Assembly (NCBI RefSeq): GCF_902167145.1
Contig: NC_050096.1
Location: 199,346,566-199,410,565 of the forward strand
DNA length: 64,000 nt
Source of the DNA: Zea mays
Taxonomy: Eukaryota; Streptophyta; Magnoliopsida; Poales; Poaceae
Reading direction: 5' to 3'
Positions 46,908-57,135 of this stretch are shown here, piece by piece. The notes under the pieces were generated by a model. The model was not told the DNA's origin. It did not search any database and saw only the letters and a program-made list of their open reading frames with translations. The position numbers and the translations under genes are program-made. Each line of letters opens with the position of its first letter. Position 1 is the first letter of the stretch.

Positions 46908-49702
46908 CAGGTTTATGCATCCGGGGGCTCAAGCTGGATTATCGACAGCGGATGCACAAACCACATGACGGGGGAGAAGAAAGTGTTCACCTCCTACGTC
47001 AAGAACAAGGATTCCCAGGATGCAATTATCTTTGGAGATGGGAACCAAGCATGTCAGACAGGGAAATAGGTGGGAAGCACTCATCACAGCAAGAATGTGA
47101 TGACGGCATCAAGACCACTGGAGCTTCTCCACATGGACCTCTTTGGACCCGTTGCCTACCTTAGCATCGGGGGAAGTAAGTATGGTCTTGTAATTGTTGA
47201 TGATTTTTCCCGCTTCACTTGGGTATTCTTTTTGCAGGACAAATCAGAAACCCAAGGGACCCTAAAACGCTTTCTAAGGAGGGCTCAAAATGAGTTTGAG
47301 CTTAAAGTGAAAAAGATAAGGAGCGACAATGGGTCCAAGTTCAAGAATCTACAAGTTGAAGAGTTTCTTGAGGAGGAAGGCATCAAGCACGAGTTCTCTG
47401 CTCCCTACACACCACAGCAAAATGGTGTGGTAGAGAGGAAGAACAGGACGCTTATCGACATGTCAAGAACAATGCTTGGAGAGTTCAAGACGCCCGAGCG
47501 GTTTTGGTCGGAAGTTGTGAACACAGCTTGCCACGCCATAAACCGACTCTATCTGCATCGCCTTCTCAAGAAGACCTCTTACGAACTCCTTACCGGTAAC
47601 AAACCCAATGTATATAACTTTCGTGTATTTGGGAGCAAATGCTACATTCTGGTGAAGAAAGGTAGACATTCTAAATTTGCTCCCAAGGCTGTAGAAGTGT
47701 TTTTACTAGGGTATGAATCAAATACAAAGGCGTATAGGGTCTTCAACAAATCATTAGGATTAGTTGAAGTCTCCAGCAATGTTGTATTTATGAGACTGAT
47801 GGCTCTCCAAGAGATCAAGTTGATCTTGATGATATAGATGAAAATGAAGTTCCAACGGCCGCAATGCGCATGATGGCGATAGGCGATGTGTGACCACGGG
47901 AACTACAGGAACAAAATCAGCCTTCTTCCTCGACAATGGTGCATCCCCCAACTCAAGATGATGAACAGGTACCTCAAGAAGAGGAGCGCGATCAAGGGGG
48001 AGCACAAGAAGAACAGGTTATGGAGGAAGAAGCACCACGAGTCCCTCCAACTCAAGTCCGAGTGATGATCCAAAGAAATCACCCCGTCGATCAAATTCTG
48101 GGTGATATCAGCAAGGGAGTAACGACTCGCTCACGTTTAGCTAATTTTTGTGAGCATTACTCGTTTGTATCTTCTATTGAGCCTTTTAGGGTAGAAGAGG
48201 CCTTGCAGGATCCGAACTGGGTGTTGGCCATGCAGGAAGAGCTCAACAACTTCAAAAGAAATGAAGTCTGGAGCCTGGTGCCACGTCCAAAGCAAAACGT
48301 TGTGGGCACCAATTGGGTGTTCCGCAACAAGCAAGACGAGCACGGGGTGGTGACGAGAAACAAGGCTCGACTTATGGCTAAAGGTTATGCCCAAGTCGCA
48401 GGTTTGGATTTTGAGGAGACCTTCGCTCCTATGGCTAGGCTAGAGTCAATTCGAATATTATTAGCCTATGTTGCTCACCATTCTTTTAGGCTATTTCAAA
48501 TGGATGTAAAGAGCGCTTTCCTCAACGGTCCAATTAAGGAGGAGGTATACGTGGAACAACCCCCTGGCTTTGAGGATGACAGGTATCCCGACCACGCGTA
48601 TAAGCTCCCTAAGGCGCTCTATGGACTTAAGCAAGCCCCAAGAGCATGGTATGAATGCCTCAGAGATTTCTTAATTGCTAATGCTTTCAAGGTTGAGAAA
48701 GTTGATCCCACTTTTTTTACCAAGACTTGTGATGGTGATCTCTTTGTGTGCCAAATTTATGTCGATGACATAATATTTGGTTCTACTAATCAAAAGTCTT
48801 GTGAGGAGTTTAGCAGGGTGATGATGCAGAAATTCGAAATGTCGATGATGGGCGAGTTGACATACTTCCTTGGATTCCAAGTGAAGCAACTCAAGGACAG
48901 TACCTTCATCTCCAAAACAAAGTACACTCAAGATCTTCCTTGGATGAAGGACACCAAGCCCGCGAAGACACCGATGGGAACCGACGGGCATGTCGACCTC
49001 AACAAAGGAGGTAAGTCCGTTGATCAAAAGGCATACCGGTCCATGATAGGTTCATTACTTTATTTATGTGCTAGAAGACCGGACATTATGCTTAGTGTAT
49101 GCATGTGTGCTAGATATCAATACGACCCCAGGGAATGTCACCTCGTGGCCGTTAAGCGAATTCTTCGATATTTAGTTGCTACGCCGTGCTTCGGGATCTG
49201 GTATCCGACGGGGTCTACCTTTGACTTAATTGGATACGCAGACTCCGATTATGCTGGGTGCATGGTTGATAGGAAGAGTACATCAGGGACATGCCAATTT
49301 CTAGGAAGGTCCCTGGTGTCCTGGAGTTCCAAGAAACAGATATCGGTTGCCCTATCCACCGCTGAGGCCGAGTATGTTGCCGCAGGACAGTGTTGCGCGC
49401 AACTACTTTGGATGAGGCAAACCCTTCGGGACTTTGGCTACAATCTGAGCAAAGTCCCACTCCTATGTGACAATGAGAGTGCAATCCGCTTGGTGGATAA
49501 TCCTATTGAACACAACCGCAATAAGCACATAGACATCCGGCATCACTTCCTAAGGGATCACCATCAAAAGGGAGATATCGATATTTTTCATATTAGCAAC
49601 GAGAACCAGCTAGTCGATATCTTCACCAAGCCATTGGATGAGAAAACATTTTGCAGGTTGCGTAGTGAGCTAAATGTCTTAGACTCGCGTAACCTGGATT
49701 GA
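46908..49702 (+). pseudogene. pol: Pol of the plus-strand Ji-like Sirevirus, degraded
   Basis: Protease (SSWIIDSGCTNHMTGEKK) is present, but a deletion at about 47050 removes roughly 140 codons, including the pre-integrase zinc finger: GDGNQ is joined directly to ACQTGK and then a TAG at 47067. Integrase follows (LLHMDLFGPVAYL, IRSDNGSKF where the relative has SEF, VVERKNRTL), with a frame change near 47790 and a TGA near 47890. The reverse transcriptase and RNase H frame (47936-49702) is open: [52 protein letters not shown], ending LDSRNLD. Three codons are missing at TQDLPWMKD relative to the other copy. It cannot be functional. Confidence 0.92.
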
Positions 49703-49964
49703 TCTATAGCATACATGTGTTCTATGCTTTTGATCATGTTACTTTAAGCATTTACATTATTCATTGTATATTTGTGGTGCTCAAGTTGTACAAGACCTCC
49801 CCGGACCTCACAAGTTCATATGCAAATGGTGCACATATTTAGGGGGAGATGTGCTACAACTTGACCCTTTGAGACTAACCTATTTGTTTGAGTCTACTTG
49901 ATGTAGTCTCAAAGGTGCATTGAAAGGGAAAGGTGAACTTGGACAAAGAAAAGACTTCCACTGC
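49703..49964 (+). other. Sirevirus 3' spacer with a polypurine run
   Basis: Non-coding. tttagggggagatgtgctac (49839-49858) is a polypurine-tract-like run inside the spacer, as also seen in the other Ji-like copy. The spacer is cut at 49964; the last five bases, actgc, are the expected target duplication of the inserted gypsy element. Confidence 0.8.
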
Positions 49965-50603
49965 TGTGGGGGACAGATATCCCCCGGGTCCACTAGAAGG
50001 ATAAAAGACCTCACGAAAGGCCCAAAGGCCCCATAATTCGTAAGGTCATCCCCTCGTGGCCCTGGGAGGAACGACCAGTGAGACAGATCAGCACAAGGTC
50101 GGGTCGGTGCAAGCCCAGACGGTCCAACAACATCCGAGCAGTAATCACAGCAGCGACCCAACCTCCCCGCACAGGAGCCCCGTACATCGGAACTGGGCGA
50201 GGATGAGTCGGCTGAATTATAGGAAGACAGACTCAGTTAGTTCACTATTATTCTGGCTCACGTTGTTATCATATCCACATGTAATGCCTCACGGTCGAGT
50301 ATATAAGGCTTAGGGGCACCCCTTCAAGACGATCGAGAGAGACATCATTCATCACTTAGCCAACCACCCCGCTCTCTACGTTTTCCAGCACTAGAGAGCT
50401 CCCTTGTAACCCATCGCATAAAGCATTCCAGCCAGGACGTAGGGTGTTACGCATCTCAAAGCGACCCGATCCTGTATATCATTGTCTACTATTTCTCGTG
50501 CGCCCAGCACGAACCATCGAGCTACAGTCGGTAACACCGTCCTACTCCTAAAAAGCACCTGGGGGGTAACCCTGGGTGCGCGGTCGGACCCGAAACACCG
50601 ACA
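49965..50603 (+). repeat. 5' LTR of the Tat-type element
   Basis: 639 bp, TGTGGGGGACAGATATCCCC to CCGAAACACCGACA. A TATATAAG box lies at 50300-50307. The 3' LTR is outside the window. Confidence 0.88.
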
Positions 50604-50623
50604 GCTGGCGCTCCAGGTAGGGG
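50604..50623 (+). other. Primer-binding site of the Tat-type element
   Basis: GCTGGCGCTCCAGGTAGGGG follows the LTR directly and matches the Huck-like primer site in 17 of 20 positions. Confidence 0.75.
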
Positions 50624-52990
50624 GTGTGTCATCGATCCAAGCTAGCTCATTGGCCATCACCTTCCAGCACAAGATCATCCTCCGCCCCGGATCCATATTC
50701 TGCTTCGGTACTATCTCATCTGTAGTGGATGAGGAGGGAACTCTGCATCGCCTCGTGGATCCGCCTGAGAGAAAGCCTTCCTCAGAAATCTCCGAGAAAA
50801 TTGGGGCGAGGCGGGAAAAAGCACAACCTCCAGCGCTCCTAAAAAAGATCACCTCTAGCGATACAAGGGCTGAGGGTCCTTCAGCTCGGAGAACTCCGCT
50901 GTCCACCTCTTCGACGAGAGAATGGACACGGATCACAAGGAAAAAAGAAGCAAAGGATCATCAAGCTGATCTTTCTGTGCCTCCACTCTCAAAGGAGAAA
51001 AAAAAGAAGATCGCCGTGACAGCTACTCCATTTTACCCCGACGTCCTCTTCATCGGGAGAGTGGAGTCACCCCCATCTCCGACGACGAGCCGACTGCACC
51101 CGGAGAGGAACCTCCTCAGCGGGAATCCCGCCGACGAAGGAACCGACACCGAAATATCCGGCGACAACACGAGGCCGGAGAGTGGGACCCGGCGCAGTGT
51201 GTGTCGCGAGACGAGGTCTCAGAGATAGGAGAAACTCCGGAGGAACGTGTCTTCAGGGAACGAAGGAATTCCCGACGGCGTGATCGTCGATGGGCTCAAG
51301 AGCAGGCCGAGCAGGAGACAAGGCAACGTCGGGAAAATCCACTCTTCGGGCGCAACCTGAACCCCGACTTCGCCCGAGCCATGAACACACCGAGTGAAGT
51401 CGGAGGGGTGTTGGCTCGGATAGCTGATGGCCTCCCTCGGACCCCCGACGCCGAGGGCTATCAGTGGCTGTTCACTCAAGCAGCCAATCACCTTCTACCC
51501 CTCGCTCACCCGCCGAACGATCTACGACACGCCATCAACAGTCGCCGGGACGCATAGAGCTCCATCAATGCTTCGCGTGAACGACGATACGAGAACGAGA
51601 TCCGTCACCGAGAAGAGTACGACCGGGACCATGGCATCCCAGCACAGAGTCAGGCTACCAGGACCGAGTCGGCCACGGCTTCGACTGGAGGCACCGCCCG
51701 GGGACGATCGAGGCACCACGATGATCACTCCCCTCCCCGGGACAGACAACATCATCGACGGCAGGAGGACACGTGTGGAGTATCGGCACTTACTCCACGC
51801 CTCAGGGCCATTCAATGGCCCCCTAACTTCAAGGTATCCAACATCGACAAATATGAACCTAAGCAGGATCCAGGAGGATGGCTGGCCGTCTACACCACCG
51901 CTGCCCGAGCTGCTGGGGCGACCGAGGACGTAATGACCGTGTACTTACCTATTGTCCTCGGGCAAGACGCACTGCAATGGCTGCGACACATACCCCGACA
52001 CTGCATCGATGACTGGGGTGACTTCAGTCGGTGCTTCACCGCCAACTTTCAGTCCCTCTCCGACAAACCGGCGCAGCCATGGGACCTTAAATCCATCAAG
52101 CGTCGGGGAGACGAAACTCTTCGGTCATACCTCAAAAGGTTCCAGACCATGAGAAATCGTATCCCCGAGGTCGCGGAGGCGGCAGTGATCGAGGACTTCT
52201 ACAGGGGATCCAATGACTCGATCTTCGTCCGAACCATATTACAGAAGGCGCCGACTACCTCCGAGCAACTGTTCCAGGAAGCCGACCTCTACATCACCGC
52301 CGATGAGCGAGCTCAGGACCTCATCGGAGGAGTGAAACCAGCACCAGCGGCACCGCGACGCGACACGAATCAGCAGCCCGACAAGCGTTGGGAGAAGAGA
52401 CCTCGCGAAGAAGTCCACGCCGCCGGACCACCCGCTTCTCGCGCCCGGGGAGGACCTCGTGGAGGCGAACGCACACTGGACGACATCCTCGACGCCCAGT
52501 GCCCATACCACAAGGACATGCGCCACACCCTTCGGAACTGCAGAGACTTCAAGCACTCCGTCGGGCACGGCCGACCCTTCCAACCTCTACCTCCTCCTCC
52601 ACCGCGGGGAGGACCAGGAGAATCGCGACAACCCCAGCAGCATGAGGAGGGAGGAGGTGGAGCCTTCCCGCGTGTTGACTGGGAGGTCAACGTCATCTTC
52701 GATGGACACGGATCGCAGGAGAACAAGAGACAACAAAAGCTCAACGATCGCCAAATACTGGTGGCAACTACCGGCCCTCCCGCCCCATACCGATGGTCTG
52801 AGCACTCGATCACCTTCACTCGGGCGGATCAGTGGCTCAACTTCGACCACCCAGGCAAATACCCGCTCCTCGTCGATTCGGTGATCCGAGAGAGCAGGGT
52901 GAAGAAGTATTGGTGGACGGGGGGAGCAGCATCAACTTCACCTTCCCCCGGACACTCCAAGGCTTGGGAGTTCACCTCAAAGAACTCCAC
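50624..52990 (+). pseudogene. gag: Gag of the Tat-type element, degraded
   Basis: N-terminal parts are in one frame up to about 51225 (248-codon frame from 50482, rich in Ser, Lys and Glu), then another frame from about 51201. That frame carries a TAG at 51555-51557 and continues to 52986. The capsid domain is clear: QWLRHIPRHCIDDWGDFSRC, LKSIKRRGDETLRSYLKRFQ, IEDFYRGSNDSIFVRTIL, EADLYITADERAQDL. A knuckle-like CPYHKDMRHTLRNCRDF follows near 52500, matching the CPYHQG..HTLEEC of the Huck-like gag. Another frame change near 52890 separates gag from the protease. Confidence 0.85.
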
Positions 52991-53255
52991 GAGTCAGACA
53001 CTCCTTTCTTAGGCATCGTGCCGATTGAAGGAGAATACCCGCTGGGCCACATCTACATGTCGGTCACCTTCGGAACTCCGGAGAACTATAGAACCGAGTT
53101 CCTAAGGTTCGAAGTGGCGAACTTTGACTGCGGGTACAACGCCATCATCGGGAGGCCTGGATTGGCGAAATTCATGGCCATTCCGCATTATACATACATG
53201 ATATTGAAAATGTCAGGGCCACAAGGGATCATAACTGTGCGCGCTGACTTCCAAG
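52865..53255 (+). pseudogene. Aspartic protease region of the Tat-type element
   Basis: The frame contains VLVDGGSSINFTF (active-site Asp, DGG variant), ENYRTEFLRFEVANF and YNAIIGRPGLAKFMAIPHY, matching the protease of the Huck-like element in order and spacing. A MITE inserted at 53256 brings a stop codon into the frame. Confidence 0.85.
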
Positions 53256-53413
53256 TAGGGGTGGTAACGGATCACGATCCAAATACCTCTTCACAAAAAG
53301 TTAAGGCCCTTAAATAATATTAGTTCAAAAATGAATAAGAATAGGGCCCGACCCTAATCCGATTCGATCCTTAAAATTTGCAGTGTAATGTTTATAGCCC
53401 ATTACCACCCCTA
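53256..53413. mobile_element. hAT-type MITE with perfect 8-bp target duplication
   Basis: This 158-bp element has terminal inverted repeats TAGGGGTGGTAA/TTACCACCCCTA and is flanked on both sides by cttccaag (53248-53255 and 53414-53421). The 8-bp duplication and TAGGGGTGG ends indicate the hAT superfamily. It has no coding capacity. Confidence 0.93.
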
Positions 53414-53421
53414 CTTCCAAG

Positions 53422-54908
53422 GCGCCGCAGAATGTTTCCGAGTGGCCATTCAGGCGGCTCTCACCACCAAACCATCGGCGACTTCTTCTGCGCAGGCAAA
53501 CTCAAAGCCTGAGGAAGACCTCGCGGTGCCCGCGAACGAGGCTCAAGTCGCGACCTCTATGAGGCCGACTGAAGAAACCAAAAGAGTCAACCTTGGGTTC
53601 ACTGACGAACGCAAAACTGCCATCATCAGCTCCAGCCTGGATGACAAATAGGAAGGCGCGCTTGTCCAGTTTCTGCAAGATAACCGAGACGTATTCGCAT
53701 GGCAACCTGCGGATATGCCGGGAGTCCCGAGAGAACTGGCTGAGCACAAATTGAAGGTCTACCCCCAGGCGAGGCCGATTCGGCAAAAGTTACGTCGTTT
53801 CACGCCTGACAAGAGAAAGGCCATCCGCGCTGAGCTAGCTCGCTTGGTCGCGGCTGGATTTATTAGAGAGGTGTTACATCTCGAGTGGTTAGCCAACCCT
53901 GTTCTTGTACTCAAAAAGAATAAAGTGGATTGGCGCATGTGCGTCGACTATACAGATCTCAACAAACACTGTCCAAAGGACCCCTTCGGGCTTCCTAGGA
54001 TAGATCAGGTGGTAGATTCCACCGCTGGATGTTCTGTGTTATCCTTCTTGGATTGCTACTCTGGGTATCATCAGATTAGCCTGGCGAAAGAAGACGAGGA
54101 AAAAACAACATTCATCACTCCATTCGGTGCTTTCTGCTATACCTCCATGCCGTTCGGCCTCAAAAACACTGGAGCGACTTATCAGAGAGCTATTCAAACA
54201 TGCTTAGCCGATCACTAGGGCAAGCGTGTGGAAGCTTATGTGGACGATGTGGTGATCAAAACAGAAAATTCGGAAAATTTCATTGAAGATTTACAACTGG
54301 TTTTCAACAGTCTACGACGATATCGATGGAAGCTTAATCCCAAAAAATGTGTTTTCGGGGGTACCAGCAGGAAAGTTACTCGGGTTTATTGTCAGCCACC
54401 GGGGAATTGAAGCTAATCCAGAAAAGATCGAAGCTATCATGAGGATGGAGGCACCACGATCACAGAAGAAAGTTCAAAGACTTATCGGATGTATGGCAAC
54501 CCTGAGCAGATTTATATCCAGGCTGGGAGAAAAAGGCTTACCATTTTATAAGTTACTCAAGAAGGTGGACAAGTTTCAGTGGACTTCGGAAGCACAGGAA
54601 GCCCTAGATGCATTGAAAAAGTTCTTGACGACACCACTAATGCTGAAACCACCGCGTCGAGCCACGCCGACTCAACCAGCTGAAGATCTGCTGCTATATA
54701 TCTCTTGCACGACTCACGTGGTGAGCATCGTGTTGGTAGTCGAGCGAGCAGAAGAAGGACATGCATACCCAGTACAGCATCCTGTTTATTTCATCAGTGA
54801 AGTTCTGGGTCCCTCGAAGAAGAAATACCCTCAAGTTCAGAAGCTATTATATGCAGTACTTCTAACTGCACGTAAGCTCCATCACTACTTCGACGACCAC
54901 AAAGTCAT
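53422..54908 (+). pseudogene. pol: Protease-RT linker, reverse transcriptase and RNase H start of the Tat-type element
   Basis: After the MITE the frame continues from FQGAAECFRVAIQAALTTK to SSLDDK and reaches TAG at 53649-53651, the same place as in the Huck-like element. It then opens VQFLQDNRDVFAWQPADMPG and the RT core: WRMCVDYTDLNKHCPKDPFG, FITPFGAFCYTSMPFGLKN, VEAYVDDVVIKTEN. A second TAG at 54216-54218 (after CLADH) replaces a usual Trp, and one inserted base near 54355 shifts the frame. The RT-RNase H part (YISCTTHVVSIVLVVERAEE, YPQVQKLLYAVLLTARKLHH) ends at the Sirevirus insertion. Confidence 0.88.
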
Positions 54909-54913
54909 AGTAG

Positions 54914-56613
54914 TGAAAGTAGCCTAGAGGGGGGGTGAATAGGCTAATCTAAAAATTTTCACAACAAACTTCGAAAGATTGTTAGATACACAGTTCGACT
55001 GGTGCAGGCCGGTTCAACAGCTACGTGCGCAAGTTGAACCACTCTGAACCAATCCAACTGTTTTAAAAACTTTAGACTAAAATCTACTCGAAAAGTATTT
55101 CGCAAGTTCTTGAGAGAAGTAAGATATAGCTAAGTGAGGATGAAAAGATGAATATGTAAAGGTTATTTTTACTTCTAGATAAACTCTACGGAGAAATCTT
55201 TATGTCAATCTTGCAAGTAAAAATATCTCAAGTTGAAACAAGCAAGAACACAAGACACAAGATTTAATCCGAGGTTCGGCCACACCACAAAGGTGTCCTA
55301 CTCCCCGTTGAGGAGCCCACAAAGGGCCGGGTCTTTTTCAACCCTAATCCTCCAAAAGCCGACCACAAAGGTCAAGGCAATCTCTTCTTATCTTAGCTCA
55401 AAGAGCGGGTGATACAAACTTCTTAGGGTCGTCCACAAATTTGGAGACTCCCAAGCAACCTCAAAGATCTTGAAACCTAGGGTTTCAAGAACACCAAGAA
55501 CGCACAAGAGGGGTTTGCACAAGCTCAAGTCTTTGAAAGAGAGATGGGAGAGGAAAACCAAATCGTGAGCACAAGCACAAACCTCACACCCAAGAGCTCC
55601 TCCAACAAGGTTGAATCTTGAGGAAGATTTAAGTGTGAGAGAGATGGAGAGATGAGTGCTTTGTCTCAAGTTAGGTGAGCAATAAATGAGTGAGTGTTCA
55701 GCCCTATTGAAGAAGAGAGAGAGGGGGGTCTATTTATAGTCACGGCTCAAAAACTAGCCGTTTGACCAAAAACCCCGTTGAAAACCGGTTGAACCGCCCC
55801 CTAGGGCGGTTGAACCGCCCCCTGACAGGTCAGCAGACTGTCTGCCAGTCTGACTGCCAGACTGACTGGCAGACTGACCTGCAGGCGGGTCAGACAGGCC
55901 AGGACCGGTTGAACCGCCCCCCTAGGGCGGTTGAACCGCCCCCTGACACCCCTGGCGACCTGACTGCCAGTCTGACTGGCAGACTGCAGATCAGAAGTCA
56001 GAGGGTCAAAGACCAGTTGAGCTGCCCCCCAGGACCAGTTCAGCTGGTCTAGACCAGAGAGTTTTGGAGAGAAAACCCCAGCTCAGTTGCCCAGGGGCAA
56101 GTTCAGCTGGGTATGGTCAAAGAGGTCCACAGCTGAAGTTGAAGTTCAGCTAGAGTTGAAAAAGTTCAACTCAGCTGAAGTCCAGCTCAGCTGAAAAGCT
56201 CAGCTGCAGCTGAAGAAGCTCATCACAGCTGAAGTTAAGTTCAGCTGGAAAGCTCAGCTGCAGTTGAAGAAGTTCAGCTGCTTTTCAGCAAGAACACTCT
56301 AGGTTTCTCAACCCTAACCATGGTCAACCAAATAATGTTAAAGTGATTTTTTTGGTTTTCAAAAATAGCTTTTGAATTTGGGGACTTGAGCTATAGCAAA
56401 CACCTGTACCTGTGCGGAAAAGAACAAGGAAGAATTACATCATGCAACACAAGATTTTACATAAATTTTATACGTCCGTTGCATGAAGTCCTTGGTGCTT
56501 CCTTAAGTTCCTGTTTCCTTTTAATCAAACACTGAGAACAAAAACTGTTAGTACCCTTATTTGTTTTGTCATTAAATCACCAAAACCCTCACTTGGGGTT
56601 GATTGCACTTACA
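54914..56613 (-). repeat. 3' LTR of the third Sirevirus
   Basis: 1700 bp, plus-strand start tgaaagtagcctagaggggg and end gattgcacttaca. It is rich in short palindromes: gggcggttgaaccgccc (55803 and 55925 areas), ctgccagtctgactggcag types (55840-55990) and many cagctg-based words (56020-56290). A minus-strand TATAAATA box lies at 55731-55738. Confidence 0.88.
55780..56290. repeat. Palindrome-rich block in the third Sirevirus LTR
   Basis: Three word families alternate: ggttgaaccgccccct, ctgccagtctgactgccaga and ttcagctg/cagctgaag. Each is wholly or partly self-complementary. The block occupies the same part of the LTR, upstream of the TATA box in the minus-strand sense, as the caccggacagtccggtg palindromes of the Ji-like LTR. 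Confidence 0.8.
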
Positions 56614-56632
56614 ATCTCCCCCTTTTTGGTGA
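56614..56632 (-). other. Polypurine tract of the third Sirevirus
   Basis: On the minus strand TCACCAAAAAGGGGGAGAT sits next to the 3' LTR, essentially identical to that of the Ji-like copy. Confidence 0.85.
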
Positions 56633-57135
56633 TTGATGCCAAAACAATTAAGGTCAAAAGATATATATTTGCAATAGAAAATTTCTTTTGAATGATTGTA
56701 TGTAGATGGCTCCCCCTAAATGTGTGCATAATTGTGAATCCAACGTCTTGACATAATATGTCATGTGAGCAACACATTTAGATATAGTGACAACAACCAT
56801 ACTAAATACAATCATCCGAGGGGTGCAAGAGTGTCATAACAGGAGTTGTGATGCACATGACAATCTCAAAAAAACATTATTTTTACTTCATAGTAGAGTA
56901 GACATTACAAACTGATAGGACAAAAGATGATGGCCAGAAGACCATCATATTACTTTGAATAACAATCCAACAGTTTTATTTCATACAATGGTAAAAAAAA
57001 GTACAAACCACAACAGTGGCCAAAAACAAAAATAATCCAAAAGAAAAACGAAAGAACCACAAACTAGAAGTTGGATTTTCTCCCCCTTTTTGGCAACAAG
57101 TACCAAAAACGGAGAGAGAGACAAGGATACAGGAA
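56633..57135 (-). other. Spacer between the 3' ORF and the polypurine tract
   Basis: AT-rich and non-coding, with further purine-rich runs on the minus strand (for example near 56709-56718 and 57077-57086). No gene seen. Confidence 0.7.

Larger units (their letters stand above)
43320..49964 (+). mobile_element. Plus-strand Ji-like Sirevirus, 5' part (interrupted)
   Basis: The LTR (43320-44477), primer site, gag and pol are present in order. The element is cut in its 3' spacer at 49964 by a gypsy insertion and does not resume in the window. It is older than the minus-strand Ji-like copy: gag and pol carry several frameshifts, stops and deletions. The five bases before it are taggg; the matching duplication is outside the window. 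Confidence 0.92.
49965..54913 (+). mobile_element. Tat-type Ty3/gypsy element, degraded and interrupted
   Basis: LTR (49965-50603), primer site, gag, protease and reverse transcriptase lie in order on the plus strand; the element is then cut by the Sirevirus LTR at 54914 within the RT-RNase H region. Protein features (DGG protease, RT wording, primer site) place it with Tat-type elements. The LTR start TGTGGGGGACAGATATCCCC suggests the cinful/zeon group, from memory. It carries frameshifts, at least three in-frame TAGs and a hAT MITE. Confidence 0.9.
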
